DNA from: Palsa-892 sp035555855 | Lineage (GTDB): Bacteria > Pseudomonadota > Alphaproteobacteria > Rhizobiales > Xanthobacteraceae | NCBI GenBank assembly: GCA_035555855.1 | Contig: DATMGD010000023.1 | Coordinates: 1 to 59,052, forward strand | Length of the DNA stretch: 59,052 nucleotides | Direction: 5' to 3' | Shown: positions 51,024 through 57,618 of the stretch, one piece after another | How positions within the stretch are numbered: the stretch's first letter is position 1 | Layout: the number at the start of each line of letters is the position of its first letter | Notes under the pieces: generated by a model | What the model was told of the DNA's origin: nothing | The model's input: the letters and a program-made list of their open reading frames with translations, nothing else | The model's database searches: none | Made by a program: the position numbers and the translations under genes

Positions 51024-51272
51024 ATGAAAATTCTCGCTGCTTCCGCAATCGCGGTAACGCTGCTCGCCGCATCGCCGGCGCTCGCGCAGAATTTCAACAC
51101 CGGCCGTCCGAGCTTCGACAATCCGCGCGACTACGACCGCGATATCTATGGCAACGAAACCTATTATCCGCGCAATGCTTGGTTTGGAGATCGCTACTAC
51201 TACGATCGCGCTCCGGTTCGTGCCAAAAAGAAAAAATACAAACACAAGAAAAAGAAAATCTACAACGATTGA
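51024..51272 (+). CDS. Small secreted protein with Lys-rich tail
   Basis: An 82-residue protein with a signal peptide (to ALAQ) and a mature part that is Tyr/Asp/Arg-rich, ending in a strongly basic run (AKKKKYKHKKKKIYND). AAAGGAGACC precedes the ATG. The basic tail suggests binding to acidic envelope polymers or DNA, which is only a guess. Confidence 0.65.
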   Translation: MKILAASAIAVTLLAASPALAQNFNTGRPSFDNPRDYDRDIYGNETYYPRNAWFGDRYYYDRAPVRAKKKKYKHKKKKIYND

Positions 51273-51281
51273 TCGTCTCTC

Positions 51282-51659
51282 GTGACACCCCGCACAGCGA
51301 AGTCCAGTACGAAACACATCATATTATTCTCGTTGTTGTGTTTCGCTCCGAACGCTCTGCACGCCGAAGCCGGCGGCCCCGATCACTGGGCTGTTTCCGG
51401 CATTAAACAAAACGGCACCCTCGCCATTCACGTCAAGCCGAACGCGAGATCGCCGCTTGCCGGCAGTGCTCCATACGACGCGCGCGGTCTGCAAAATCTC
51501 GGCTGCAAGGGCACCCCGTCCCTTTCGGACTGGCTGAAACTGCATGGCGCCGCCCGCCGCGAAGCCGGCAAGAACCGCTGGTGTCATGTCCGCTATCGCG
51601 GCATCGAAGGCTGGGTGCGCGGCAAATATCTGGTAGAAGACGGCGGCCCGTTCCGGTAA
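51282..51659 (+). CDS. Secreted SH3b-like domain protein
   Basis: A 125-residue protein with a signal peptide and an SH3-type bacterial domain ('LAIHVKPNARSPLAGSAPYDARGLQNLGCKG...KNRWCHVRYRGIEGWVRGKYLVED'); the 'W-C-VRYRGIEGWVRGKYL' end is characteristic. Such domains often bind cell-wall material. The start is GTG at 51282, ten bases after the previous stop. Confidence 0.78.
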   Translation: MTPRTAKSSTKHIILFSLLCFAPNALHAEAGGPDHWAVSGIKQNGTLAIHVKPNARSPLAGSAPYDARGLQNLGCKGTPSLSDWLKLHGAARREAGKNRWCHVRYRGIEGWVRGKYLVEDGGPFR

Positions 51660-51677
51660 CGCAATCAGGCGATTGTC

Positions 51678-51989
51678 ATGCGCATCCTCCACAAGGTTCT
51701 GCGCGTCGTGTTCCTGCTCTATGCGCTGATCGCGCTGATCTGCCTCGGCATCGGTGCGATGCTGTTGTTCGCGCCGCACAGCATGAAGCCGGATCCGATG
51801 GCCGGCGTCCCGGTGCTGATCGCCGGCTTCCCATGGAGCTTCGCCATGGTCGGATTGCTCAGCGGCCTTGAGCGTTCGTGGATCCTGTTCACCGCCCTCG
51901 GCGCGATCCCGCTCGGCCTCAATACATTTCTGTTGTGGCTATTGCAGCGCTGGATCGGCAAACGCACGGCACGAAATTACCCGGCCTGA
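51678..51989 (+). CDS. Small three-helix membrane protein, paralogue 1
   Basis: A 103-residue hydrophobic protein ('VLRVVFLLYALIALICLGIGAMLLF', 'AMVGLLSGL', 'ILFTALGAIPLGLNTFLLWLLQRWI'). It resembles the 97-residue protein at 54497-54790 in length, helix layout and the C-terminal 'P-L-x-x-N-x-x-LLWxLQR' motif. Function unknown. Confidence 0.65.
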   Translation: MRILHKVLRVVFLLYALIALICLGIGAMLLFAPHSMKPDPMAGVPVLIAGFPWSFAMVGLLSGLERSWILFTALGAIPLGLNTFLLWLLQRWIGKRTARNYPA

Positions 51990-52007
51990 TGACGAGGCCG
52001 GGTAATT
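51975..52007. terminator. Bidirectional terminator overlapping a stop codon
   Basis: AATTACCCGGCCT pairs perfectly with AGGCCGGGTAATT (13 bp). The left arm contains the end of the membrane protein gene; the convergent DUF1236 gene ends 18 bp away. Confidence 0.7.
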
Positions 52008-52024
52008 CGTTGCACCTCGTAAGA

Positions 52025-52828
52025 TTACGCGATGCGAATAACCGCCACGATCTCGCGCGTTGACGGCGAGATAATGAGGATATCCTCATCCACGATGACA
52101 TAGTAGTAACCGCGATATTCCGGCACGACCTCGATGATCTCGACCGGCAGCGGATACCAGTGCACCGAGCCCGGAATGCGCGTGCCGACATTGATCGAGA
52201 ACTTGATGTCGGCGCGTTTCAGATGCGTGACCTTCTGGTTGCGGATCACGGTCTTGACGCGCGTTTCCTGCCGATTGTCGAGGTGGACGTTCTTCGCATC
52301 GCCCCGCGTCTCGCTCTTGGAGGAAGCGCGATCCGAGTCGCGTTCCTTGTTGTTCGTGCTCTTGCTCCGATCGTTCTTGTCGGACGCATTGCGCTCACCC
52401 TTGTCGCGGTCCTGATCGCGCGTCATCTTCTCGCGGTCGCGGCCTTCGGTTTTCTGGGTGCTCTTCTCGTCTTTCTTCATATCGCGCTGTGTATCGCGGC
52501 TGCGCTCGTTCTTTTCGGATGTACTCTTTTCAGCCCCGCTCTTTTCCATTCCACGCTGAGCACCTTTCTCTGAAGCGCCGCCACTCTTCTCCATCCGCTG
52601 CTGCGCGCCTTTCTCCGAGCCGCCCTTGCTTTCAGGTACCGCCCTGGTCGAAGGCGCGGAACCGCCGCCGCCCATGCTGCCGTCGGGCGCACCGCCTTTT
52701 TCCTGCGCGAGCTGCATGTTCTTTGCTTGAGCGTGTTGCGGCGAACCCGACAAGCTTTCGGCGTTCGCCTGATATAGAATTGCCGTCGCGGCGAGAACCG
52801 CAGTCGAAATCAATAATCTGGATCTCAT
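52025..52828 (-). CDS. Secreted DUF1236 protein with long charged linker
   Basis: A 267-residue protein: a signal peptide, a Gly/Ser region, then about 120 residues of Lys/Glu/Arg/Ser-rich low complexity ('EKGAQQRMEKSGGASEKGAQRGMEKSG' repeats), and a C-terminal DUF1236-type domain ('VGTRIPGSVHWYPLPVEIIEVVPEYRGYYYVIVDEDILIISPSTREIVAVI'). The linker may span the periplasm. Its promoter is of the EcfG type, so stress induction is likely. Confidence 0.85.
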   Translation of the reverse strand: MRSRLLISTAVLAATAILYQANAESLSGSPQHAQAKNMQLAQEKGGAPDGSMGGGGSAPSTRAVPESKGGSEKGAQQRMEKSGGASEKGAQRGMEKSGAEKSTSEKNERSRDTQRDMKKDEKSTQKTEGRDREKMTRDQDRDKGERNASDKNDRSKSTNNKERDSDRASSKSETRGDAKNVHLDNRQETRVKTVIRNQKVTHLKRADIKFSINVGTRIPGSVHWYPLPVEIIEVVPEYRGYYYVIVDEDILIISPSTREIVAVIRIA

Positions 52829-52859
52829 GTCTACCCTCCTTGTGAATTACCTGGAGGGG

Positions 52860-52884
52860 AACGAGCGAAGCGTAATCACGTTCC
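52860..52884 (-). promoter_or_regulatory. EcfG-type general stress promoter (GGAAC-N16-CGTT)
   Basis: On the minus strand GGAAC (52884-52880) and CGTT (52863-52860) are 16 bases apart, giving a short leader before the DUF1236 start at 52828. The rest of 52829-53149 shows no gene. Confidence 0.75.
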
Positions 52885-53149
52885 GAAAGATTCAGGGATC
52901 TGCCGGACAATTCCTGTAGCCGGCTGAAATAAATCACACGCGAGGAACCGGAGTTGATCGCGAGACAAAATGAAGCGGAACATAAACCCATAGATCGGCG
53001 TTCTTGTTTCGGTGCTCAACGGCGTTTTATCGCCGTCCCGCGCGCAATCGCGGGCGCATTAATACTAATACAAGGCTGTTTGCGCGCGTCATGACCGGGC
53101 GCTCGCCGCGCGCTAGTCTCGCATCAGTTCGCGTACAGGAGACACCGGA

Positions 53150-53602
53150 ATGACAATGCGCGCTCTATTGCTTTCAGCTTTGGCTTCCGCCGGCCTGCTG
53201 CTCGGCTTGAGCAGCGTTGCAAACGCCGCGCCCGCGCAGGCAATGGATGAACTCGCGCGCGAAACCGGCGCGCCGCTTCTCGTCGCCAATGGCTGCGGCC
53301 GTGGCCGGCACTACTCGCATCGCCGCGGCATCTGCGTATGGAATGCGCCGCGCGCGGCGGCCCCGGTCTATCGCGATTATCGCCGCTACCGTCACGGCTA
53401 TCCGGTCTATTACCCGCCGTACAACAATCTCGATTACGACTACGGCTATTCGGTCTACGGCAACCGCTACCCGGTCTACGGTTACGGCGCCTACGGCTAC
53501 CCGGCCTATGGCTATCCGCCCTACTACCGCTATTCGCCCTATCGCTATTACCGGCCGGTCGGCAATCCGTACGTTCTTTATTACGACCGCTACTGGTGGT
53601 GA
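53150..53602 (+). CDS. Secreted Tyr/Pro/Gly-rich protein with GCGRGxHxS..GxCVW motif, paralogue 1
   Basis: A 150-residue protein with a signal peptide (to about ANAAP), the motif 'NGCGRGRHYSHRRGICVWNAP' with two Cys, and a long Tyr/Pro/Gly tail. The same motif occurs in the protein at 54098-54430. CAGGAG precedes the ATG. A strong terminator follows. Function unknown. Confidence 0.75.
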   Translation: MTMRALLLSALASAGLLLGLSSVANAAPAQAMDELARETGAPLLVANGCGRGRHYSHRRGICVWNAPRAAAPVYRDYRRYRHGYPVYYPPYNNLDYDYGYSVYGNRYPVYGYGAYGYPAYGYPPYYRYSPYRYYRPVGNPYVLYYDRYWW

Positions 53603-53613
53603 CACCCAAAACG

Positions 53614-53645
53614 AAAAACCCCGGCTGCAAGGCCGGGGTTTTTTG
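53614..53645 (+). terminator. Rho-independent terminator
   Basis: ACCCCGGC pairs with GCCGGGGT around TGCAAG within a longer A/T-flanked stem, followed by TTTTTTG. It may also serve the convergent Tat-signal gene. Confidence 0.9.
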
Positions 53646-53660
53646 TTGCCGATTTTCGGC

Positions 53661-53918
53661 TTAGCGGCGGTTCGCCCAATCGATGCCCTGGCGCACCTGA
53701 TCGATGGCACGGTCGATGAGATCGATCGCGCGCTCGCGGTGACCGCCCTTGTTGGGCGTCGCGGCCTGCAGCGCACGGCGCGCTTCGCGCAGCGCATTGA
53801 TGGCGTGATCCATATTGCCCTGCCGGGCTTCGGCGGGCATGGCGGAAGCGACAAAAGCGGCGGCGGCAACGCCGCTGGCGGCAAGGCCGGCGAGATCGCG
53901 GCGAGTAAGCTGGGACAT
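53661..53918 (-). CDS. Small exported helical protein with Tat-like signal
   Basis: An 85-residue protein whose N-terminus (MSQLTRRDLAGLAASGVAAAAFVASAMPAEA) has a twin-arginine motif TRRDLAG and an AxA cleavage site. The mature part is amphipathic helix ('NMDHAINALREARRALQAATPNKGGHRERAIDLIDRAIDQVRQGIDWANRR'). Export folded via Tat is inferred. Function unknown. Confidence 0.75.
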   Translation of the reverse strand: MSQLTRRDLAGLAASGVAAAAFVASAMPAEARQGNMDHAINALREARRALQAATPNKGGHRERAIDLIDRAIDQVRQGIDWANRR

Positions 53919-53990
53919 GGGGGTTATCCTTTAAATCAAAACCGCCGGTACAGCGGCGGCCGGTATATGCACCCCGAAACGCCCGGAACC

Positions 53991-54006
53991 TGTGACGGCC
54001 GTCACA
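53991..54006. promoter_or_regulatory. CRP/FNR-type palindrome TGTGA-N6-TCACA
   Basis: TGTGACGGCCGTCACA is a perfect 16-bp palindrome between the divergent Tat-signal gene (73 bp) and the secreted paralogue at 54098 (92 bp). A GGAACC lies directly before it, followed after 17 bases by AGTT, one base off the EcfG consensus. Confidence 0.45.
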
Positions 54007-54097
54007 AGTTCTGCCGTTCGGCCCCTGCGGCGGATTGCCACGAGAAAGCCATGCGCTACGCTAGGCTAAAGTCATCCGCACGAAACAGGAGGTTGCG

Positions 54098-54430
54098 ATG
54101 CGCACATTGTTGTTTTCGATGCTGGTAGCCGGCGGGCTTGCCCTTGCGGGCGGCCAGGCTGCGAACGCCGCGCCGGCAAACGGCCTCGCCGTGAGCGGCG
54201 CCGAACAGACCGGCGCGCTGACGCTGGTACGCGACGGCTGCGGCCGCGGCCGCCACTTCTCGAAGTGGCAGGGCGTCTGCGTGTGGGATCACGCGCCGCG
54301 TTACTATCGCCCGGCCCCGCCGGTCTATTACGGCCCGCCCGCCGCCTATGGCTATTACGGTTACGGCCCGGGTTATTACTACGGCCCGCGCTACTACCGC
54401 CCCGGCCCCGGCTTCTATTTCGGCTGGTAA
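54098..54430 (+). CDS. Secreted Tyr/Pro/Gly-rich protein with GCGRGxHxS..GxCVW motif, paralogue 2
   Basis: A 110-residue protein with a signal peptide (to ANAAP), the motif 'DGCGRGRHFSKWQGVCVWDHAP' and a Tyr/Pro/Gly tail, clearly related to the protein at 53150-53602. AGGAGG precedes the ATG. The pair probably arose by duplication. Function unknown. Confidence 0.75.
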   Translation: MRTLLFSMLVAGGLALAGGQAANAAPANGLAVSGAEQTGALTLVRDGCGRGRHFSKWQGVCVWDHAPRYYRPAPPVYYGPPAAYGYYGYGPGYYYGPRYYRPGPGFYFGW

Positions 54431-54444
54431 GCTGCACCAACACC

Positions 54445-54475
54445 AAAGCCCCGGCACAACGCCGGGGCTTTTTTC
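54445..54475 (+). terminator. Rho-independent terminator
   Basis: AAAGCCCCGGC pairs with GCCGGGGCTTT around ACAAC, followed by further T's. Confidence 0.9.
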
Positions 54476-54496
54476 TCCGCTCCATCAGGCATCGAT

Positions 54497-54790
54497 ATGC
54501 AGCCGCGCATCGCCCGCATCATCTTCCGGCTCTATGTGCTCGCGGCCGTCTTCGCGCTGGCGCTGGTGCCGATCAGCCTGTTCGAGCTGTTCGGCGTCGC
54601 GCGGGATCCGCTTTCGGCGCTCCCCGCATTCCTGCTCGGCGCGCCCTTGAGTTTCGTGCTGGCCTTTGCGTTTGCGGAGTTTGAATTGCCGCGCATTCTT
54701 TATGCGTTGTTCGGCGTTCTTCCGCTTGCCGTGAATGCGTGGCTGTTGTGGCGATTGCAGCGGCGGCTCGAGCGCCGGGCGCAGCCTTAG
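54497..54790 (+). CDS. Small three-helix membrane protein, paralogue 2
   Basis: A 97-residue hydrophobic protein ('IARIIFRLYVLAAVFALALVPISLFELFG', 'FLLGAPLSFVLAFAFAEF', 'ILYALFGVLPLAVNAWLLWRLQRRL'), related in layout and C-terminal motif to the protein at 51678-51989. Function unknown. Confidence 0.65.
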   Translation: MQPRIARIIFRLYVLAAVFALALVPISLFELFGVARDPLSALPAFLLGAPLSFVLAFAFAEFELPRILYALFGVLPLAVNAWLLWRLQRRLERRAQP

Positions 54791-54883
54791 GTTTTCAGGC
54801 AGCCGCTCACGTTACCGCGCGAGGTTTTTTCCTCGCCGGATCATCGTCAGCCTGCCAAACCTCAAGAAAATCAAATGAGGGCG

Positions 54884-54990
54884 GCGCGGGACGCCGGAGA
54901 CTTGCCGGTCTCCACGGTCCATGTGCAAAAGGTAAAAAGCACACGGATAATGTCTTCCGCAGTCGCCGGCTTGTAACCGGCGTCCCGCGC
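54884..54990. ncRNA. Candidate structured RNA closed by a 14-bp GC-rich stem (strand uncertain)
   Basis: GCGCGGGACGCCGG (54884-54897) and CCGGCGTCCCGCGC (54977-54990) are perfectly complementary. Inside lie GGAGAC-ttgccg-GTCTCC and TGTGC...GCACA hairpins. The frames crossing this stretch look unlike real proteins. The rest of 54791-55448 contains no gene that I can support. A strong minus-strand promoter at 55282-55309 points into it. Confidence 0.45.
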
Positions 54991-55281
54991 GCGATGGGTT
55001 ACGGCCTTATCCCTGCGAGCCCCGGCGGACTGACCAAGCCTTCCTTTTGGGAGAGGCCCTTTTATCCGCCGCTGATCGAGACTCTCACCGGATGCGCCGT
55101 ATGTGGGCCATACGAACGCTCCAGTCCCCGGAGTCCCATGTGGCGCGCGGCGTAATGCGCACCGGACACAGCAGGCTTCGACCGCCGCAACAGACCTGCA
55201 TAAGCCCGCCGCGGCCACCGCTCCCGATCCGCACATCGAACATGCCTGCAGGACATGCCCCTCGTGGACCGAGACAAAATG

Positions 55282-55309
55282 AATATAATCCTATAATTGA
55301 AAAAGTCAA
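55282..55309 (-). promoter_or_regulatory. Strong sigma70-type promoter directed into the gene-free region
   Basis: On the minus strand TTGACT (55309-55304) and TATATT (55287-55282) are 16 bases apart in an AT-rich patch. No protein gene lies downstream on that strand before 53918, so a non-coding transcript is the simplest reading. Confidence 0.5.
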
Positions 55310-55448
55310 GCCGGCGAATGAACCTGCGATGCCATGGCGAATGCATTCGCTGGCGTGACGAAAAGCCGTCGGCAACCCGTTGCCGTGAATCGGCCGCTGT
55401 TGTACCGATCTAGCATTGTCCTTCGGGGCGGCGCGGCGGCCAAGATCC

Positions 55449-56396
55449 ATGACCCTTCACAGCATTCCGGCGAACCCCGTTCCCGAGGGCGCCGTCACCG
55501 GTTTTCTGACGACAGCGGACGGCGTGAAGCTGCGCTTCGCCCGCTGGAATCCGTCAACGCCGCGCAAGGGCACGATCTGCCTGCTCGGCGGCCGCGGCGA
55601 CATGATCGAAAAATTCTTCGAAGTGATTGGCGAGCTGCGCGCGCGGGGCTTCACCGTCGCGACATTCGACTGGCGCGGGCAGGGCGGCTCGCAGCGGCTG
55701 CTTTCCGATCCGCGCAAGGGCTATGTGCGCAAGTTCGACGACTATCAGCTCGACCTCGAAACTTTCATGCAGGAGGTCGTGCTGCCGGATTGCCCGCCGC
55801 CGTATTTCGCGCTCGCCCATTCGATGGGCGGCGCCATCGTGCTGGAAGCCTTGACCTACGGGCGGCGCTGGTTTGACCGCGTGGTGCTGACCTCGCCGAT
55901 GATCGGGCTTTACGGCAAGATGGGCGCGCCGTGGGTGAGTGCCGTGGCGCGCCTCGCCTCGCTTCTCGGCCTTGGCCGCCTCTACATTCCCGGCGGCGGG
56001 TCGTTCGCGATCTCGAACCGGCCGTTTCTCGGCAACTATGTGACCTCCGATCCGGTGCGCTATCAGCGCACGGCTTCGCTCATTGAAGCGGCGCCCGAAC
56101 TCGGCCTCGGCTCGTCGACGATCGGCTGGGCCGCGGCCGCATTCGCGACGATGCAGCGCATGCAGGATCCGATGTATCCGAGCGCAATCCGCCAGCCGAT
56201 GCTGATCCTCGCCGCCGGTGCCGATCAGATCGTGTCCACCGCGGACACCGAACGCTTCGCGGTTCGGCTGCGCGCGGGCGCGCATCTCGTCGTGCCGGGC
56301 AGCCGGCACGAACTGATGAACGAGCGCGATCCGTTCCGCGCGCAATTCTGGGCGGCGTTCGACGCCTTTATTCCCGGCTCGCCAAGCTATCGCTAG
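55449..56396 (+). CDS. Alpha/beta hydrolase, lysophospholipase (PldB-like)
   Basis: A 315-residue serine hydrolase. The oxyanion region is 'CLLGGRGDMIEKFFEVIGELRARGFTVATFDWRGQGGSQR', the nucleophile Ser is in 'ALAHSMGGAIVLEAL', and the late catalytic residues fall in 'AAGADQIVS' (Asp) and 'PGSRHELMNERD' (His). This is the lysophospholipase L2/monoglyceride lipase pattern. The ATG at 55449 is the first in-frame start that leads into the conserved region. A terminator with a perfect stem overlaps its stop. Confidence 0.9.
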   Translation: MTLHSIPANPVPEGAVTGFLTTADGVKLRFARWNPSTPRKGTICLLGGRGDMIEKFFEVIGELRARGFTVATFDWRGQGGSQRLLSDPRKGYVRKFDDYQLDLETFMQEVVLPDCPPPYFALAHSMGGAIVLEALTYGRRWFDRVVLTSPMIGLYGKMGAPWVSAVARLASLLGLGRLYIPGGGSFAISNRPFLGNYVTSDPVRYQRTASLIEAAPELGLGSSTIGWAAAAFATMQRMQDPMYPSAIRQPMLILAAGADQIVSTADTERFAVRLRAGAHLVVPGSRHELMNERDPFRAQFWAAFDAFIPGSPSYR

Positions 56397-56429
56397 ACTT
56401 CGATCCTTTCGGATCGAAGTCTAGTTTTT
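56393..56429 (+). terminator. Rho-independent terminator of the lysophospholipase gene
   Basis: CTAGACTTCGATCC and GGATCGAAGTCTAG form a perfect 14-bp stem around TTTC, followed by TTTTTG. The left arm includes the stop codon. Confidence 0.85.
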
Positions 56430-56477
56430 GAGCATGATCTTTTCCGAAAACCGGTTCCCGCTTTTCGGGATCATGCC
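56430..56477. repeat. REP-like palindromic element, copy 2
   Basis: It begins GAGCATGATC, ends GATCATGCC and has inner CCGAAAA/TTTTCGG arms, closely like the element at 12313-12361. It lies between the lysophospholipase terminator and the metA stop. Confidence 0.75.
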
Positions 56478-56482
56478 CGCGC

Positions 56483-57421
56483 TTACGCGTTCTCTGTTTC
56501 GCGCACGCGGCCGATCTTGGCGATCTGGAACGGCGAGGTCTGGTAGATCTCGTTGATCCAGTTGGCGAACAGAAGATGCGCGTGGCTGCGCCAGCGGTTG
56601 AGCGGCTTGTGCGCGGGATTGTTCATCGGAAAATAGTCGTGCGGCAGCGGTGTTTCGCCGCCGTTCGCGCTGTCCCGGACGTATTCCTCGCGCAGCGAGT
56701 CGGAATCGTACTCGATGTGATTGAACATATAGAGATGGCGATGCGCCTGATCCTCGATCAGGCACGGGCCGGTCTCGGTCGAATCCATCAGCATCTTCAA
56801 TCCGTCCTTGGCCGGAATGTCGGCGCTGCGAACCTCCGTCCAGCGCGAGACGGGAATCGAGAAGTCATCCGAGAAGCCGCGCAGGTAAGGCGAGGTCGGC
56901 GCGAGATTGCGGTGACGGAAAACGCCCCAGGCCTTCTTCGGCAGCGCGTGTTTCGGCACGCCGTAAAAATGGTGAAGCGCGGCCTGTGCGCCCCAGCAGA
57001 TGTCGAAGGTCGAATGCACGTTGGTCTGCGTCCAATCGAAGATGTGCGTGAGTTCGTCCCAGTAGGAAACTTCCTCGAACGGCAGCTTCTCGATCGGCGC
57101 GCCGGTGATGACGAAGCCGTCGAACTTCTCGTCGCGGATTTCGCGCCACGGCCGGTAGAACGAGATCATGTGCTCGTTCGGCGTATTGCGCGGCACGTGA
57201 TCGGTCATGCGGACGAGCGAAAGCTCGACCTGGAGCGGCGTCGTGCCGAGCAGCCGCGCGATCTGCGTTTCGGTGCGCACCTTGTTGGGCATCAGGTTGA
57301 GAAGCCCGATCTTGAGCGGCCGGATATCCTGACGGATGGCGTCGGTTTCGCTCATGACCATGACGCCCTCGGCGGCAAGCGCGGCGAAGGCGGGAAGGTC
57401 GTCAGGGATCTTGATCGGCAT
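56483..57421 (-). CDS. metA: Homoserine O-acyltransferase MetA, predicted acetyl-CoA type
   Basis: A 312-residue enzyme that acylates L-homoserine, the first committed step of methionine synthesis. The catalytic Cys142 (in 'FDICWGAQAALHHFYG'), His235 and Glu237 (in 'YMFNHIEYD') are at the canonical positions. Residue 111 is Glu ('GAPIEKLPFEEV'); E. coli MetA has Gly there and uses succinyl-CoA, whereas Glu111 is associated with acetyl-CoA use. I therefore predict homoserine O-acetyltransferase activity. I chose the ATG at 57421 (AGAGGA upstream). A structured leader of about 150 nt precedes it. Confidence 0.94.
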   Translation of the reverse strand: MPIKIPDDLPAFAALAAEGVMVMSETDAIRQDIRPLKIGLLNLMPNKVRTETQIARLLGTTPLQVELSLVRMTDHVPRNTPNEHMISFYRPWREIRDEKFDGFVITGAPIEKLPFEEVSYWDELTHIFDWTQTNVHSTFDICWGAQAALHHFYGVPKHALPKKAWGVFRHRNLAPTSPYLRGFSDDFSIPVSRWTEVRSADIPAKDGLKMLMDSTETGPCLIEDQAHRHLYMFNHIEYDSDSLREEYVRDSANGGETPLPHDYFPMNNPAHKPLNRWRSHAHLLFANWINEIYQTSPFQIAKIGRVRETENA

Positions 57422-57572
57422 GGCTCGTCCTCTGCAGTTTCCTGCATCAAGGCAGAGCGGACATGATGGCTTGAACCCGTTTCGTTGCCGGTTCGGCCAC
57501 ATCCTCCAGAGGGAGCGCCACCTTGCTCGGGAAAGCAGGTTGGCGTTGAGCGTCCGCTCAACTCTTGATGTG
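57422..57572 (-). promoter_or_regulatory. Structured metA leader, candidate riboswitch
   Basis: The metA mRNA leader can fold as a multibranch structure. CACATC at 57572-57567 pairs with GATGTG at 57503-57498. Inside are GTTGAGC-ggac-GCTCAAC (57562-57545) and a bulged GCCAaCC..GCT/AGC..GGTGGC stem (57544-57517). A GAACC/GGTTC hairpin follows nearer the start codon. J1/2 reads AAGAG, as in SAM-I aptamers, but the rest does not match my recall of SAM-I or SAM-II. Confidence 0.5.
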
Positions 57573-57618
57573 AGGATTTATCTAGGCCGTAGCGGGCTTT
57601 CTGACAAGCCTGCCGGTT

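Noticed and set aside
54871..55236. 121-codon minus-strand frame and a 138-codon plus-strand frame in the gene-free region
   Set aside because: No ribosome-binding sites, unusual composition, and they cross the predicted RNA stems.
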